DNA from: Victivallis lenta
Lineage (GTDB): Bacteria; Verrucomicrobiota; Lentisphaeria; Victivallales; Victivallaceae
DNA: 64,000 bases
Assembly (NCBI RefSeq): GCF_009695545.1
Contig: NZ_VUNS01000007.1
Location: 62,001 to 126,000 of the forward strand
Direction of reading: 5' to 3'
The first letter of the stretch is position 1; each line of letters opens with the position of its first letter. The notes under the pieces are model-generated. The model did no database searches and was not told the DNA's origin. It saw only the letters and a list, made by a program, of their open reading frames with translations. The position numbers were made by a program, and so were the translations under genes. Positions 47,653 to 57,077 of this stretch are shown here, in pieces.

Positions 47653-49179
47653 TCAGTCCTGTTTTCCCGGCACCGCATTTTCGCCGGTTGCGCCGGCCGG
47701 GGCCGCCGCCGCCGACACCGCGACGAAGGTGTCGGGTGCCGTACCGGAATAGTACGCCAGAAAATGCATGTTCTGAATCACCGAGGCATTCACGTTTCCC
47801 GCATCCGGAAAGGCCGTGCTGCCGAGGGCGACGGGCTCCGGCTCCGGCCAGGCAAGCGGGTTGCCGATGATGCGGTCGAGCTTTACGACGCGGCGTTTCA
47901 GGACGCCTCTGCCCCGGTGAAAGTAGTAGTTGCTCAAAAGCCCGGTCGCCTCGTCAAAGACCAGGCTCGGGGTGGAGAGGGCAACATCTCCGATGTTCGT
48001 TCTGGAGCGGGTCCAGGTTGCGCCGCAATCCTCCGACTCCAGCTGGAACTGGGCGCGTTCCGTCGTGTTTTCCAGACATTCCGTCCGCGCGACGGCGAAG
48101 ATTCTGCCGTTCCCGAAACAGACCGCCGAAGGCTCGGTCGGCCATTCGGACTTCGGAAGTCCGGACTCGATGACACGCTGTTTCCAGGTCGCGCCGTTGT
48201 CGCTGCTGGTCAGCGTGCCCCATGAATTCTGTCCGTCGTCGCTGTAATTTCCCGCAAACCAGAGTGCCATCAGCCCGACTGCGGGGACCGGGAAAATATC
48301 CGTGATCTGCATCGGCATCGGGTCCAGAACCGGGGTCGCAATGCGGGTGAAGGTCACTCCGTCCGCCGAACGGTAGAGATCATGACGCCGCTTCGCCCCC
48401 CAGCAGCGCACCCAGAGAAGCATCGCGCCGTCGGCGTCCAGCCCTTTCCCGATGGTGACTTCGCCGCAGTCCGGCGCGTTCGAGATCAGCGTCTCCGGCG
48501 ACCAGGTTTTCCCGCCGTCCCCGGAGGTTCGGGCGTAGACGCCCCGGCAGCTTTCGACGATGTCGTGCCCGCGCCCCCGGCTGTAGGCGCAGACCAGCTT
48601 CGGGCCGATCGCCTGGAGCATGGGCCACGAATTATAGCCGGGAGCATCTTCGACGATAAACGGCGCGGCCGGGGCTTTCACGGGCGTGACCCGGACCAGA
48701 AGCAGGTCCGTCGGGCATCGGCAGGTATCGGCCGGATCCCCCGGACAGCGCTCAATCCGCACGGTCAGCGGCCGGTCCGGGTCCGTCGCGCAGTATGACT
48801 CCAGTTCGATCGTCCGGGGGAGACCCGGCGCGGCGGAAAGCGCGGTGCGGACCGGCGTCATATGCTCTTCGCATGTGTCTTCCGGCGCTTTGCCCGCTCC
48901 CTGCGACAGATGCAGCCGGTATACGTCTTCGAGTCCGGAGTTTTCCGCCCCGCCCGCAGCGGCCACGACGATTTCGACCTTCACTCCGCGGCAATCCGCA
49001 GGCAGGCGGGAGATGGTTCCGGCGACAGACTGATCCGCGTCTTTCCCGGAAAAGGTCCAGACCGGGACCGCCCGGGAATCGATGACGGCCGTTCTTTTTT
49101 CCGGGCTGCCCGTCGCGATCGACAACTCGTCCGCCGTCAGGCGGAGCGGAGCGGTTTCGGAAGCATTCTCTGTTGACAT
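47653..49179 (-). CDS. Asp-box (sialidase-fold) protein without signal peptide
   Basis: This 508-aa protein has three clear Asp boxes (S-x-D-x-G-x-T-W): RTSGDGGKTWSPE, SSDNGATWKQ and ESEDCGATWTRS, so a six-bladed propeller like sialidases and related hydrolases is likely. An N-terminal sandwich domain of about 180 residues precedes it. The start at MSTENASETAPL follows AAAGGAG by 12 nt; MADFKTAKEK (49218) lacks a ribosome site. No signal peptide is seen with either start, although the neighbouring enzyme is exported. The catalytic Arg triad was not assigned. It follows the GH5-like gene by 101 bp. Confidence 0.75.
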   Translation of the reverse strand: MSTENASETAPLRLTADELSIATGSPEKRTAVIDSRAVPVWTFSGKDADQSVAGTISRLPADCRGVKVEIVVAAAGGAENSGLEDVYRLHLSQGAGKAPEDTCEEHMTPVRTALSAAPGLPRTIELESYCATDPDRPLTVRIERCPGDPADTCRCPTDLLLVRVTPVKAPAAPFIVEDAPGYNSWPMLQAIGPKLVCAYSRGRGHDIVESCRGVYARTSGDGGKTWSPETLISNAPDCGEVTIGKGLDADGAMLLWVRCWGAKRRHDLYRSADGVTFTRIATPVLDPMPMQITDIFPVPAVGLMALWFAGNYSDDGQNSWGTLTSSDNGATWKQRVIESGLPKSEWPTEPSAVCFGNGRIFAVARTECLENTTERAQFQLESEDCGATWTRSRTNIGDVALSTPSLVFDEATGLLSNYYFHRGRGVLKRRVVKLDRIIGNPLAWPEPEPVALGSTAFPDAGNVNASVIQNMHFLAYYSGTAPDTFVAVSAAAAPAGATGENAVPGKQD

Positions 49180-49280
49180 TTTTGAATTTTTCTCCTTTGC
49201 GGTTTTAAAGTCAGCCATATGAGGAATTTCATGCTTCTGCGGATTGTCCGGCAAAACCGCGCCTGCATCGTCTCTCCCCT

Positions 49281-51389
49281 TCACCTGGCCAGTTCGTACC
49301 AGACGGTCCTGTCGCGGCCGGTGTCGAAGCGGAAGCAGTCGGTTTTTTCCGCAGCTTTCGTTTTGCGTTCTCCGTGTTCGCCGAGAATCCAGACATCGCA
49401 GCGGCCGCTTTTCAGCCGGAGCGTTCCGGCCACCGGCTTCAGAACGACCGGGCTCCCGCCTTTCAGCCACCAGCCGTTCGGCGCGGGATCGGTTCCCGGC
49501 GCAAGCGTATTGCCGCACTCTCCGGCGGCAAGGAACATCATGCGCTTCGCCCCGGCGATCTCCGCTTCTCCGAAAGAGGCCAGAAAGCAGACTCCGAACG
49601 GAGACTCCATCTCAAGCGTCATGTCGTTCAGCTCGAAGCGGCGGGTCCGGTCGAAGAAGCCTTCCGCCCCCTGCGCCGACGGCGTATCGAGCACCCAGTA
49701 GCCCTCTTCCCAGTTCCGCCGGAATTCGCCGGTATCGGACTCGATGACCGGGCCGATGTCATCGAGCTTCCGGTCGCAGGAGGACGCATAGTCGAACACC
49801 TGCGCGTAATCCTCCGGGCGGTATGCGGTCCCGGGGTAGGCAAGCTCAAGCCGGTGCCGTTCCGGCGTGTTGAACAGGAGATCGCTGAAGAACGACGGCG
49901 ACTTCTTCGTCGAGAGGATATCCTTTTCGGAGACCTTCAGCAGCACGCGCTGCCGGGCCGGCGCAACCGCTCCCCCGCGCAGCAGCCAGGCCGAGAGCGG
50001 GAAGGTCGCCAGATAAGTCGTGTCGTGCCGCACGTCGAGAATGTGCCCCATGCGTTCGTACTGATTCAGCTGCTCGGTTCCCTGCGAGGCGAAGAGGTAA
50101 AAGCCGTCCCACTCCTGAAACGCATGGACCGCCGAGAAAAACGGCAGTCCCGCCGCGCGGTACTCGTTGTACTGCATCGGGTTCGCTCCGAGCGACGCGG
50201 TCGCGCCGCCCTTCGCGGTGCGGTGTTCGCTCGAGATCAGCGGCTTTCCGGCCACGGAGGCGAGTGAAAACCGGGCGAAAAGGTCCTTCGTGTATTTCTC
50301 CTTTTCGCGCGACTCGTTGACCGGTTTCTTCAGCAGCGGGCTCCAGCGGCCGCCGGAAAGAATGCGGACATTGCCCTCCGACCACGGCGCGTAGCCCCAG
50401 TAGAGGTGGGCGTCCATGAAATCCCCGGCCAGCGACGGCTGCGTATGGTAGAAGTTCTCCCCGACGTTCGAACCGCTGATGACGCCCCGGTAACCGAGCG
50501 AACGGACGTAATCGCGCCACATGCGGTATCCCTCCGCCATCGTTTCGTTCCAGAACTTCGCGGAAGCATCGTCGTTCAGCGAGAGGTCGAGTTCCCGTTC
50601 CGGCAGCCGGTTGCGTTTCAGATACTCCCGGAATTTCGGCCTCAGTTTGCCTGTGTAGTACGGATTGAGCCCGGCGAGTCCCTTCGGGTGATAGTTGTAG
50701 GCGACCTCGTTCACGACGCCGAGCATCACGAACTGCGGGTCCTCGAAGAGGCTCCTGCCGGTGTAACGGTTCGGCCGCATGAAAAAAGCGCGGACATATT
50801 TTTTCACATACGCCTGAACTTCGGGGTCGAACAGCATCAGCAACTTGAGGTCGAACCCCTCGCGCGTGCCGTTCGGAATTTCGGAGAGGGCCGGTTCCAG
50901 CGACGAATCCGGCAGCTCGCAGGTCACATAGATCCCCTCTTCCTTCAGTGCTGCCGTGAAGCGGTCGAGGAGTTCCAGCGCCCTGTCGTTGAATTCGAGC
51001 GTGCTTTCGGCACGGTCTTTGAAGAACGGCGCGGCATTCTGCCAGCCGGCCGTCATATGATGGATGCGCACGATATTGATGCCGAGCGCGGCCATCTTCC
51101 GGGCGACGGTTTTCGCCGTTTCCGGCGCGTACATGTTGAAGACGCGGTTGTCGACCACGTTGAGTCCGAACCAGCGTACCGGCGTGCCGTCCTCGAAGAC
51201 GAAATTCCCGCCGACGGCGCGCAGCACACCGTGCTTTCCGGCCGGCTTGTGGTTCAGGAACGAGACGTTGACCACGGAATCGGCCGCCGGTTCGCGGATG
51301 ATGAACGGAAACTCGTTCTCATACATGGCCCCGGCGAGGGGAGTTGCAAAGGCGGCTGCCGCAAATACGGTTGTCAGAAATTTCTTCAT
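49281..51389 (-). CDS. Secreted cellulase-type (GH5-like) glycoside hydrolase
   Basis: This 702-aa exported clan-A enzyme has signal peptide MKKFLTTVFAAAAFATPLAG (ATG 51389, 8 nt after AAGGA). An N-terminal sandwich is followed by the barrel: FVFEDGTPVRWFGLNVVDN, LGINIVRIHHMTAGW, proposed acid/base E228 (GVVNEVAY) and proposed nucleophile E388 (LISSEHRTA). The C-terminal 200 residues are a sandwich. The substrate is unknown. It follows a prepilin by 11 bp and precedes the Asp-box protein; these form one minus-strand module. Confidence 0.82.
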   Translation of the reverse strand: MKKFLTTVFAAAAFATPLAGAMYENEFPFIIREPAADSVVNVSFLNHKPAGKHGVLRAVGGNFVFEDGTPVRWFGLNVVDNRVFNMYAPETAKTVARKMAALGINIVRIHHMTAGWQNAAPFFKDRAESTLEFNDRALELLDRFTAALKEEGIYVTCELPDSSLEPALSEIPNGTREGFDLKLLMLFDPEVQAYVKKYVRAFFMRPNRYTGRSLFEDPQFVMLGVVNEVAYNYHPKGLAGLNPYYTGKLRPKFREYLKRNRLPERELDLSLNDDASAKFWNETMAEGYRMWRDYVRSLGYRGVISGSNVGENFYHTQPSLAGDFMDAHLYWGYAPWSEGNVRILSGGRWSPLLKKPVNESREKEKYTKDLFARFSLASVAGKPLISSEHRTAKGGATASLGANPMQYNEYRAAGLPFFSAVHAFQEWDGFYLFASQGTEQLNQYERMGHILDVRHDTTYLATFPLSAWLLRGGAVAPARQRVLLKVSEKDILSTKKSPSFFSDLLFNTPERHRLELAYPGTAYRPEDYAQVFDYASSCDRKLDDIGPVIESDTGEFRRNWEEGYWVLDTPSAQGAEGFFDRTRRFELNDMTLEMESPFGVCFLASFGEAEIAGAKRMMFLAAGECGNTLAPGTDPAPNGWWLKGGSPVVLKPVAGTLRLKSGRCDVWILGEHGERKTKAAEKTDCFRFDTGRDRTVWYELAR

Positions 51390-51400
51390 CTGCATATTCC

Positions 51401-52126
51401 TTATCTGGCGGAGAGAATCCAGCGGTCGAAAATCGGGCAGCCGGGCTGCTGCGTCCAGTTTCCATCGTGGAGCTGGCGGCGGTTCAGCGTTTCGACGTGG
51501 CCGTCCCAGAGCAGTGCGTTCAGCGTGTAATTGTGGTGGCGGAAGGCCATCCAGTAGCCGCTGCTGTCTCCCTTCTCCGGAATCATGTACTTCGGGTCGT
51601 TGTAACGGACGAAGGTGCCGACGCCGTCGACGATGTTCATGCGCAGCGAGGGCCGGGCCAGCGAGGTGATCTTGAAACTCTGCCGCGAGGCGTCCGTCCC
51701 GGACGGGAAGCTGTCGCTGGCCGCGACGCCCGGATAGTGCATGTTCTTCGCATACCAGTGTCCGGTATAGTTGTTGGCGTTGCGGTCGGCCGGCTTGGCC
51801 GGGCAGAAGAAGCCGGTATTCAGGTTGACGTTGCCGTCGTCATACGTGCTTTTCATGCTCGCTCCGAGCGCCTGCAGGAAGCCGGCATTGTTGCACCAGC
51901 GCATCGCATTGTCCCAGCTGTTGTTCAGCAGCAGAGGAACCACGAAATCGTCATATGCCGTCGAATAGATCGCCTCGGCCATGCCGAACTGCTTCAGATT
52001 CCCGGCGCACTTGACGGCGTGAGCGCGGGAACGCGCCTGATTCAATGCCGGCAGCAGCATCGATGCGAGGATTGCGATGATCGCTATAACAACCAGTAAC
52101 TCGATCAGCGTAAATGTGTTGCGCAT
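51401..52126 (-). CDS. Prepilin-type protein with H-x9-DG domain
   Basis: This 241-aa pseudopilin begins [20 protein letters not shown]. The helix ends [17 protein letters not shown], and the signature is intact ([15 protein letters not shown]). No Shine-Dalgarno sequence precedes the ATG, and the start codon lies inside one arm of a 16-bp inverted repeat whose other arm is about 290 bp upstream. It leads the module with the GH5-like enzyme. Confidence 0.87.
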   Translation of the reverse strand: MRNTFTLIELLVVIAIIAILASMLLPALNQARSRAHAVKCAGNLKQFGMAEAIYSTAYDDFVVPLLLNNSWDNAMRWCNNAGFLQALGASMKSTYDDGNVNLNTGFFCPAKPADRNANNYTGHWYAKNMHYPGVAASDSFPSGTDASRQSFKITSLARPSLRMNIVDGVGTFVRYNDPKYMIPEKGDSSGYWMAFRHHNYTLNALLWDGHVETLNRRQLHDGNWTQQPGCPIFDRWILSAR

Positions 52127-52429
52127 AATATTGAGTATGTGAAAAAGGAGAGCCGGCCCGATGAAGAAAAGCGCTGCCGGAGCCCCGCGGCGCCGGAGAA
52201 CGAACTGCACGGTCCGGCGGCGGCGGCCTCCTCGGAAAGTGCCCGAAGCCCCGGATGGGGAATCAGGATGCAGCACCGGGCATACGGGCGGAACATAGCG
52301 CCGCCCGCAGCCGCGAAGCCATGCGACATGGATCGGACAATGTGCTGTAAGGATGACCATAACCTATTAACTGCAAAGGAAATGAATTATGAAGAAGAAT
52401 ATCGGCAAGTATAACATACTCAATATTAT
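52125..52429. repeat. 16-bp perfect inverted repeat flanking 273 bp
   Basis: ATAATATTGAGTATGT (52125-52140) is the exact reverse complement of 52414-52429. The left arm includes the start codon of the prepilin gene; the right arm lies in a permease-like fragment. The GC-rich stretch between has no recognised gene. No target-site duplication flanks it. Confidence 0.6.
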
Positions 52430-52466
52430 ACGTCGCAATATCCTCCTGGCGCCATTTATTTTCTGA
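52389..52466 (+). pseudogene. Fragment resembling start of sugar ABC permease
   Basis: A 25-codon frame reads MKKNIGKYNILNIIRRNILL then APFIF and stops. This is the style of N-terminus found in MalF/UgpA-type sugar permeases, where it runs straight into the first membrane segment. GGA stands a few bases upstream. It is cut off where the convergent GH gene ends (11-bp overlap). It is too short to be a working permease; a recombination scar is the likeliest reading, chance the alternative. Confidence 0.4.
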
Positions 52467-55400
52467 CCGAGCCGACGGCCTGGTCGAGCACATACCGGTC
52501 GGCAGGATTTTCGGCATGGAACTCCTGATCGCTGAAATACCAGTAAAAGCGGCCCTGCCGGACAAATGCGGCGCTTTCTCCCGCCGAACCGGGAATCCGG
52601 AACCGGGCGAGGACTTCACAGCCGTCGGCGAGCTGCTCCGGAACCACCAGCGAAGTCGCGCCGCCGCACGGCGCCGCCATCGAGCCGCCGCCGGCGGGCA
52701 GAAAACGGCCTGAAGCACTGCCGGTGATTTCGATCGGAGCCTTCCAGATCCCCCCATCGTCGCGCAGATTCCGCACGATGATGACCAGTTCATTCGCTCC
52801 GCCGAAGTTCGTTCCGTCTTCCGGAATCGCATATTCGCGCGACACCATCCAGTAGTTCGGCGTCTTTTCGCCGGTATGCCCGATCAGTTTGCCGTTCCAG
52901 AAAACCCAGTCGAGATCATCGACGGCGCCGAGTTTCAGCTTGAGCGGGCGTCCTTTCCAGCCGGCCGGAATCACGACACTGCGGCGGCAGGCTCCGTCGC
53001 CGATGCGGTATTGCAGAGAACCGGTCATGCCGGTTTCGCCCCACATCCCCGGCACTTTCACCGTTTCGCTTTTCTTCCAGCCGGCCGGAGGAGCGACCGG
53101 AGCCTTCTCCTGCGGCCCGAGAAAAATGAATTCCCAGCTTCCGGCAAGATCGATGCGCCCGGAATGTTCCGCCGCGCGCCGGACCGGGCCGGACTTCAGC
53201 AGGAGGCCGTTCTTCACGAGATACGCCGGCAGCCCGGCATCCTGCCTGCGGGCGTAGGAATCCAAGTCGAGCCTTCCGTTCAGCAGGACTTTGCCTTTGA
53301 AGCGGTTCCGCAGCACATCCAGAAGCCGCAGGTCGGCATAATCCGTTGCCGTGACCGCAAGCGCATAGCCGTCCAGCAGCGCGGGCTCGTCGATGATCCG
53401 CAGCGTTTCAAAGACGCCGACCCGGCAGCCGCGTTCTTCGAGCTGCGCAATCAGGTCGCCGAGCTTCGCCCCGGTCGAGGCTTCGAGCCGGGCGTTGACG
53501 ATTACCGCGACCGCCGGGCCGGTTTTCGGAACCGGGCGGAATGTGCGGATATGCGATGCAAGCTTCGGCAGATAGCCGACCTCCGGTTTCAGATGCCAGT
53601 CGTCATCCGCCAGCAGCATCCCGCCGCCGCCGCGAAAATGGAAGGCGAACGGGCAAAAGCCGAGCCCGAGCGCGACGTGGCGTTCGACCGCATTGCGGCT
53701 GCCCTCCATCTGCTGTTCGGAGTCATAGCTGCCGCGCGTCAGAGTTGCGGCCTTGCGTGCCTGCACGCCGCCCATATTGTAGTGCGTGCCGGGCAGGACA
53801 TGCTCTCCGACCGAGGTCAGAATCGCACGGTAATCGACCGGAACCGGACTGCGGTCCCACATATCGCCGATCGTGCGCTGGAACATGCCGTATGCTTCCG
53901 GGCGCGTCTCCCGCAAAGCGGCGACGATCCGGCCCGACTGCTCCTTCTGCATCATCGCCGCAAACCGGAGGTGATCGTAGAAGCGCGGATTCGACTCATA
54001 AGCCTGATCCGGCGAAGCGTCATCCTGAAAACCGAGGGGGCGGATTGTGCAGTCGTCCCAGTTCTCGCCGGGAGCGAGTCCGTAACGGTCGGCTCCGTCG
54101 GCCGCGGCGCCCCAGACCGCCTGCAGGTTTTCTCGGGTTCCGTATTCGCTCTTCAGAAATTCGTTCCAGCGCCGCAGCAGGTAGCGGCTGGCGGCCAGGC
54201 CGTCCCTGTCGCTGCCGATCGGCGTTTCATTGGTCGGCACCTCAAAAGCGACGATGTTCGGCAGCTCCGCAAACTCCGCGCCGAGGCGGCGCCAGGAATC
54301 TTCCAGCGCCTCCGGCCAGTGATAGGAATTGGCCTTGGCGAGTTTTCCATTGAGTTCATACCCCGGTTTTCCCCGGTTGAACCAGTCCGGATACGGCCAG
54401 TGCAGATCCACGCTGACACCGAAACCGTAGCGCTCCGCCTCGCGGACGATATCCTTCAGCATGCCGAGAAAGGCCGGGTCGAACTTTCCCTGTTCCGGCT
54501 CGAGCTTCTGCCAGATCACGTGCAGGCGGATTCCGTTGAAACCGAGCCCGGCGAGATACCGCATGTCCCACGGCCGCCACTGGTTCAGCCCCGGAGAGTA
54601 CAGCGCGCGGAAAAAATGGGGACCGAACATCCGAAACTCACGGCCGTCCGGGTAACGGAACTGTTCTGTTACGGGATCGTAGACAAAACGGCGTTTTTCG
54701 GGCGGCAGCGATGCGAGCGCGGCGTCGACATAGGCATCTGCCGATTTCTGGAGCTCCTCGCTCTTTTGCCGCAGGCCGTTGAAACCGCCCTGTTTTCCGG
54801 TTTCGATGAGAACCGCGTTTTCCGCCAGCAGCCGCCCGGCGGTTTCGGGGTCAAACAGTGTTTTAAAATAATTCAGCTGCTCGCGCTGTGCGGCAAGCAT
54901 GATGCCGGTCCAGAGGCAGGGTTCGATCTCCTGCGGAGTCTTTCCGTTCAGCGCGGCACGCCACGGGACGCCGCGCGCCTCGAGCGCCTCGAGCATCGTC
55001 CGCTGAACCAGGTTCAGCTTGCGGTCGCGCGTCAATCGGTAAGCCGCGGCTTTTCCGGCATCGGCAAAAATCATGTCCACCTTCAGTATGGCCATCTCCT
55101 TCCCGGCTTCACCGGCGACGAATTCGACCGAGTTGATGAGCTCCCGCTCCTGTTCCGGGACTCCGAATGCGGCCCAGTCGAAATCGATGAACTGCCGGCC
55201 GGCCGGCAGAACGACTTTCCGCGACTGCCCGGATTTTTTTGCGGCATAGAAACCCTTTTCACGGGAAAAGCCTTTGCAGACGTTCAGCGTCAACGCCGTC
55301 TCCTCCGGCAGCACCACCTCGAACCGGAGGCCGGAGGGCGGCGGATCGATCGGGTCGATAAAACCGAAGCCGTAGACCGCCCATCCTTTTGCGCCCGGTT

Positions 55401-56121
55401 TTCCCTGCACCTGCCAGAGTGCGGCTTTTACGCCGTCCACGACGGTTTCTTCGAGACGGCTGGTCAGGCCGCCGCCGCCGCGCAGGGAAAACACGCCGGT
55501 CAATTTATCGAACGGACGGGCGACCGGGTTGACGGCGCCCTCGGCGGCATCGAGCCAGTTCACAACGACCGGAGCGTCGGCGGCGAGCGGTTCCGGGTAG
55601 AGGAGCCCGAAGGAGTGAAGCTCCATGCGGTACGGTTCCGCGACGGAGAAGGTGACGGCGTTGACCCGGTTCCAGTCCGCGCTTTTCACATTCAGGTCCC
55701 CCCAGGTGAATTCGAGCGTCTGTTTTCCGGCGGAGAGCTCGACGCTGCGGCGCCCGAGCCATTCGGTCGCCCAGAACCCTTTGCCGGGCGTCTTGTTGAT
55801 CCGCGGCTCGATGTTGAGCCTGACCGGCCGCGGCAGCGTGACCTCCAGCCGGAAGCCGGCCGGAGCGGCGGTGCGGGGATTCTGAAATTCGATGCCGAGC
55901 GCGGACCAGCGTTCTTTTTCGCCTTTCCCCGCAACGGTGTTCCAGACGGCGGAATTTGCGCCGGGGATGAGCTTGCTTTCCAGTCCGGCGCCAGAGAAGG
56001 TGCAGCGGTTGCCGAGCTTTTCAGCCCGGATTTGCGCGCCGGAAAGGAGCGGAAGATATTCCGGAGCCGCCTCCGCCGCAGACACGGCGATGCAGGCAAG
56101 AATGACCAGGAGCTGTTTCAT
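52456..56121 (-). CDS. Large secreted multidomain clan-A glycoside hydrolase
   Basis: This 1221-aa exported enzyme starts at MKQLLVILACIAVSAAEA (signal peptide) with GGGAG upstream; the frame extends further upstream only as overlap with the prepilin. Two tandem related sandwich domains fill about residues 20-330. A clan-A barrel follows (about 480-880): LGFNGIRLHVIWQKLEPEQG, SVDLHWPYPDWFN and proposed acid/base E632 (VPTNETP). A C-terminal GH2-type sugar-binding sandwich follows (VKVPGMWGETG, LDWVFWNGKLIGHTG, ELVIIVRNLRDDGGIWK). The nucleophile was not assigned. It lies 19 bp after a prepilin gene; the exact GH family is uncertain. Confidence 0.8.
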   Translation of the reverse strand: MKQLLVILACIAVSAAEAAPEYLPLLSGAQIRAEKLGNRCTFSGAGLESKLIPGANSAVWNTVAGKGEKERWSALGIEFQNPRTAAPAGFRLEVTLPRPVRLNIEPRINKTPGKGFWATEWLGRRSVELSAGKQTLEFTWGDLNVKSADWNRVNAVTFSVAEPYRMELHSFGLLYPEPLAADAPVVVNWLDAAEGAVNPVARPFDKLTGVFSLRGGGGLTSRLEETVVDGVKAALWQVQGKPGAKGWAVYGFGFIDPIDPPPSGLRFEVVLPEETALTLNVCKGFSREKGFYAAKKSGQSRKVVLPAGRQFIDFDWAAFGVPEQERELINSVEFVAGEAGKEMAILKVDMIFADAGKAAAYRLTRDRKLNLVQRTMLEALEARGVPWRAALNGKTPQEIEPCLWTGIMLAAQREQLNYFKTLFDPETAGRLLAENAVLIETGKQGGFNGLRQKSEELQKSADAYVDAALASLPPEKRRFVYDPVTEQFRYPDGREFRMFGPHFFRALYSPGLNQWRPWDMRYLAGLGFNGIRLHVIWQKLEPEQGKFDPAFLGMLKDIVREAERYGFGVSVDLHWPYPDWFNRGKPGYELNGKLAKANSYHWPEALEDSWRRLGAEFAELPNIVAFEVPTNETPIGSDRDGLAASRYLLRRWNEFLKSEYGTRENLQAVWGAAADGADRYGLAPGENWDDCTIRPLGFQDDASPDQAYESNPRFYDHLRFAAMMQKEQSGRIVAALRETRPEAYGMFQRTIGDMWDRSPVPVDYRAILTSVGEHVLPGTHYNMGGVQARKAATLTRGSYDSEQQMEGSRNAVERHVALGLGFCPFAFHFRGGGGMLLADDDWHLKPEVGYLPKLASHIRTFRPVPKTGPAVAVIVNARLEASTGAKLGDLIAQLEERGCRVGVFETLRIIDEPALLDGYALAVTATDYADLRLLDVLRNRFKGKVLLNGRLDLDSYARRQDAGLPAYLVKNGLLLKSGPVRRAAEHSGRIDLAGSWEFIFLGPQEKAPVAPPAGWKKSETVKVPGMWGETGMTGSLQYRIGDGACRRSVVIPAGWKGRPLKLKLGAVDDLDWVFWNGKLIGHTGEKTPNYWMVSREYAIPEDGTNFGGANELVIIVRNLRDDGGIWKAPIEITGSASGRFLPAGGGSMAAPCGGATSLVVPEQLADGCEVLARFRIPGSAGESAAFVRQGRFYWYFSDQEFHAENPADRYVLDQAVGSVRK

Positions 56122-56140
56122 GGCGGAATCTCCCTTGTCC

Positions 56141-56845
56141 CTACCGGGGAATGAAAGTATATTTGGATTCGGAGGTCTCGCCGATGTCGGTTTTCGGAAT
56201 CCGGTCGACATGACCGTCCATGAGCAGGAAGTTGCCGAAACCGGTGCCTTGTACGGCCGGCTGCCAGTCGGCCGTGGTTCCGGCGGATTTCGTGGCGGAC
56301 GAACCGTGCCAGAATCCCATGTCGCGCTGATCGATCAGAGCGTTGGAAAACCAGCCGCCTGTGCAGAAGCTCGCATCGCCGATCAGGGTGACCCGGCTGG
56401 AATTGCTCACCCGGGTCACTTTGGCTCCCTTCTGAAAGTCCACCGTTCCCCCGTGTCCCGGCCAGGTGCGCCGGTTCATGCAGTAGGAGAGCCACTGGTT
56501 GTTCCCCCCGCCCGAAACCCGGATTCCGGTGACGCAAAGCAGAATCTTCTTCCCGGTTCCGCTCGCTTTGGCGTTATAACCGAGCTGCTCGCCCACCATC
56601 GTGGAAATCCGGCGCGCCCAGTGGTAATCCATCGCGGAGGTATCGACCGGAAACAGGAAATCGTTATTGGATGTCGTGTACAGCTGGAGTACTCCGCCCA
56701 TCTGCTTCAGGTTCGACATGCAGTTCGTGCTGTACGCCCGTTCCCGCGCCTGGTTCAGCGCAGGCAGCAGCATCGATGCGAGGATTGCGATGATCGCGAT
56801 CACTACCAGCAGTTCAATCAGTGTGAATGTGTGTTTCCTGCTCAT
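56141..56845 (-). CDS. Prepilin-type protein, variant H-x9-DG
   Basis: This 234-aa pseudopilin begins [20 protein letters not shown] with GGAGG 7 nt upstream. The helix ends [17 protein letters not shown]. The C-terminus has [12 protein letters not shown], but the residue nine before DG is Gln ([13 protein letters not shown]) instead of His; a His occurs earlier in FWHGSS. It is the first gene of the module, followed 19 bp later by the 1221-aa glycosidase. Two direct repeats lie in its upstream region. Confidence 0.87.
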   Translation of the reverse strand: MSRKHTFTLIELLVVIAIIAILASMLLPALNQARERAYSTNCMSNLKQMGGVLQLYTTSNNDFLFPVDTSAMDYHWARRISTMVGEQLGYNAKASGTGKKILLCVTGIRVSGGGNNQWLSYCMNRRTWPGHGGTVDFQKGAKVTRVSNSSRVTLIGDASFCTGGWFSNALIDQRDMGFWHGSSATKSAGTTADWQPAVQGTGFGNFLLMDGHVDRIPKTDIGETSESKYTFIPR

Positions 56846-56887
56846 ACCCTGACCTCCCGATTGTTTGAAGAATACATCTGCAAATCG

Positions 56888-56951
56888 ATAACCAAACGTT
56901 TCATTTTTTTAACGTAAACCCTTTTTATCAAAATAACCAAACGTTTCATTT
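56888..56951 (-). promoter_or_regulatory. Tandem operator-like direct repeats
   Basis: ATAACCAAACGTTTCATTT occurs identically at 56888-56906 and 56933-56951, 45 bp apart. The core AAACGTTT is palindromic with a central CG, as in LacI-family operators. It lies 43-106 bp upstream of the prepilin ATG. Confidence 0.6.
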
Positions 56952-57077
56952 CTTTTATTATGACCTAAAATACCGCAAAAGTCAAGAGGCGATGACGAAA
57001 ACTGCGAAAAAATTATGAATTTTCATGCCGTGCCGCCGGAAGGCGCTCCCGGCGGCACGGCGGCGGAGGAGAAAGGT

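Noticed and set aside
52160-52297. Possible 45-codon Arg-rich plus-strand gene
   Set aside because: The ribosome site is 12 nt away, the peptide is low-complexity and there is no supporting context.
52876-56154. 1092-codon plus-strand open frame
   Set aside because: It is antisense to the large glycosidase at 52456-56121; the length reflects GC-rich codon structure.
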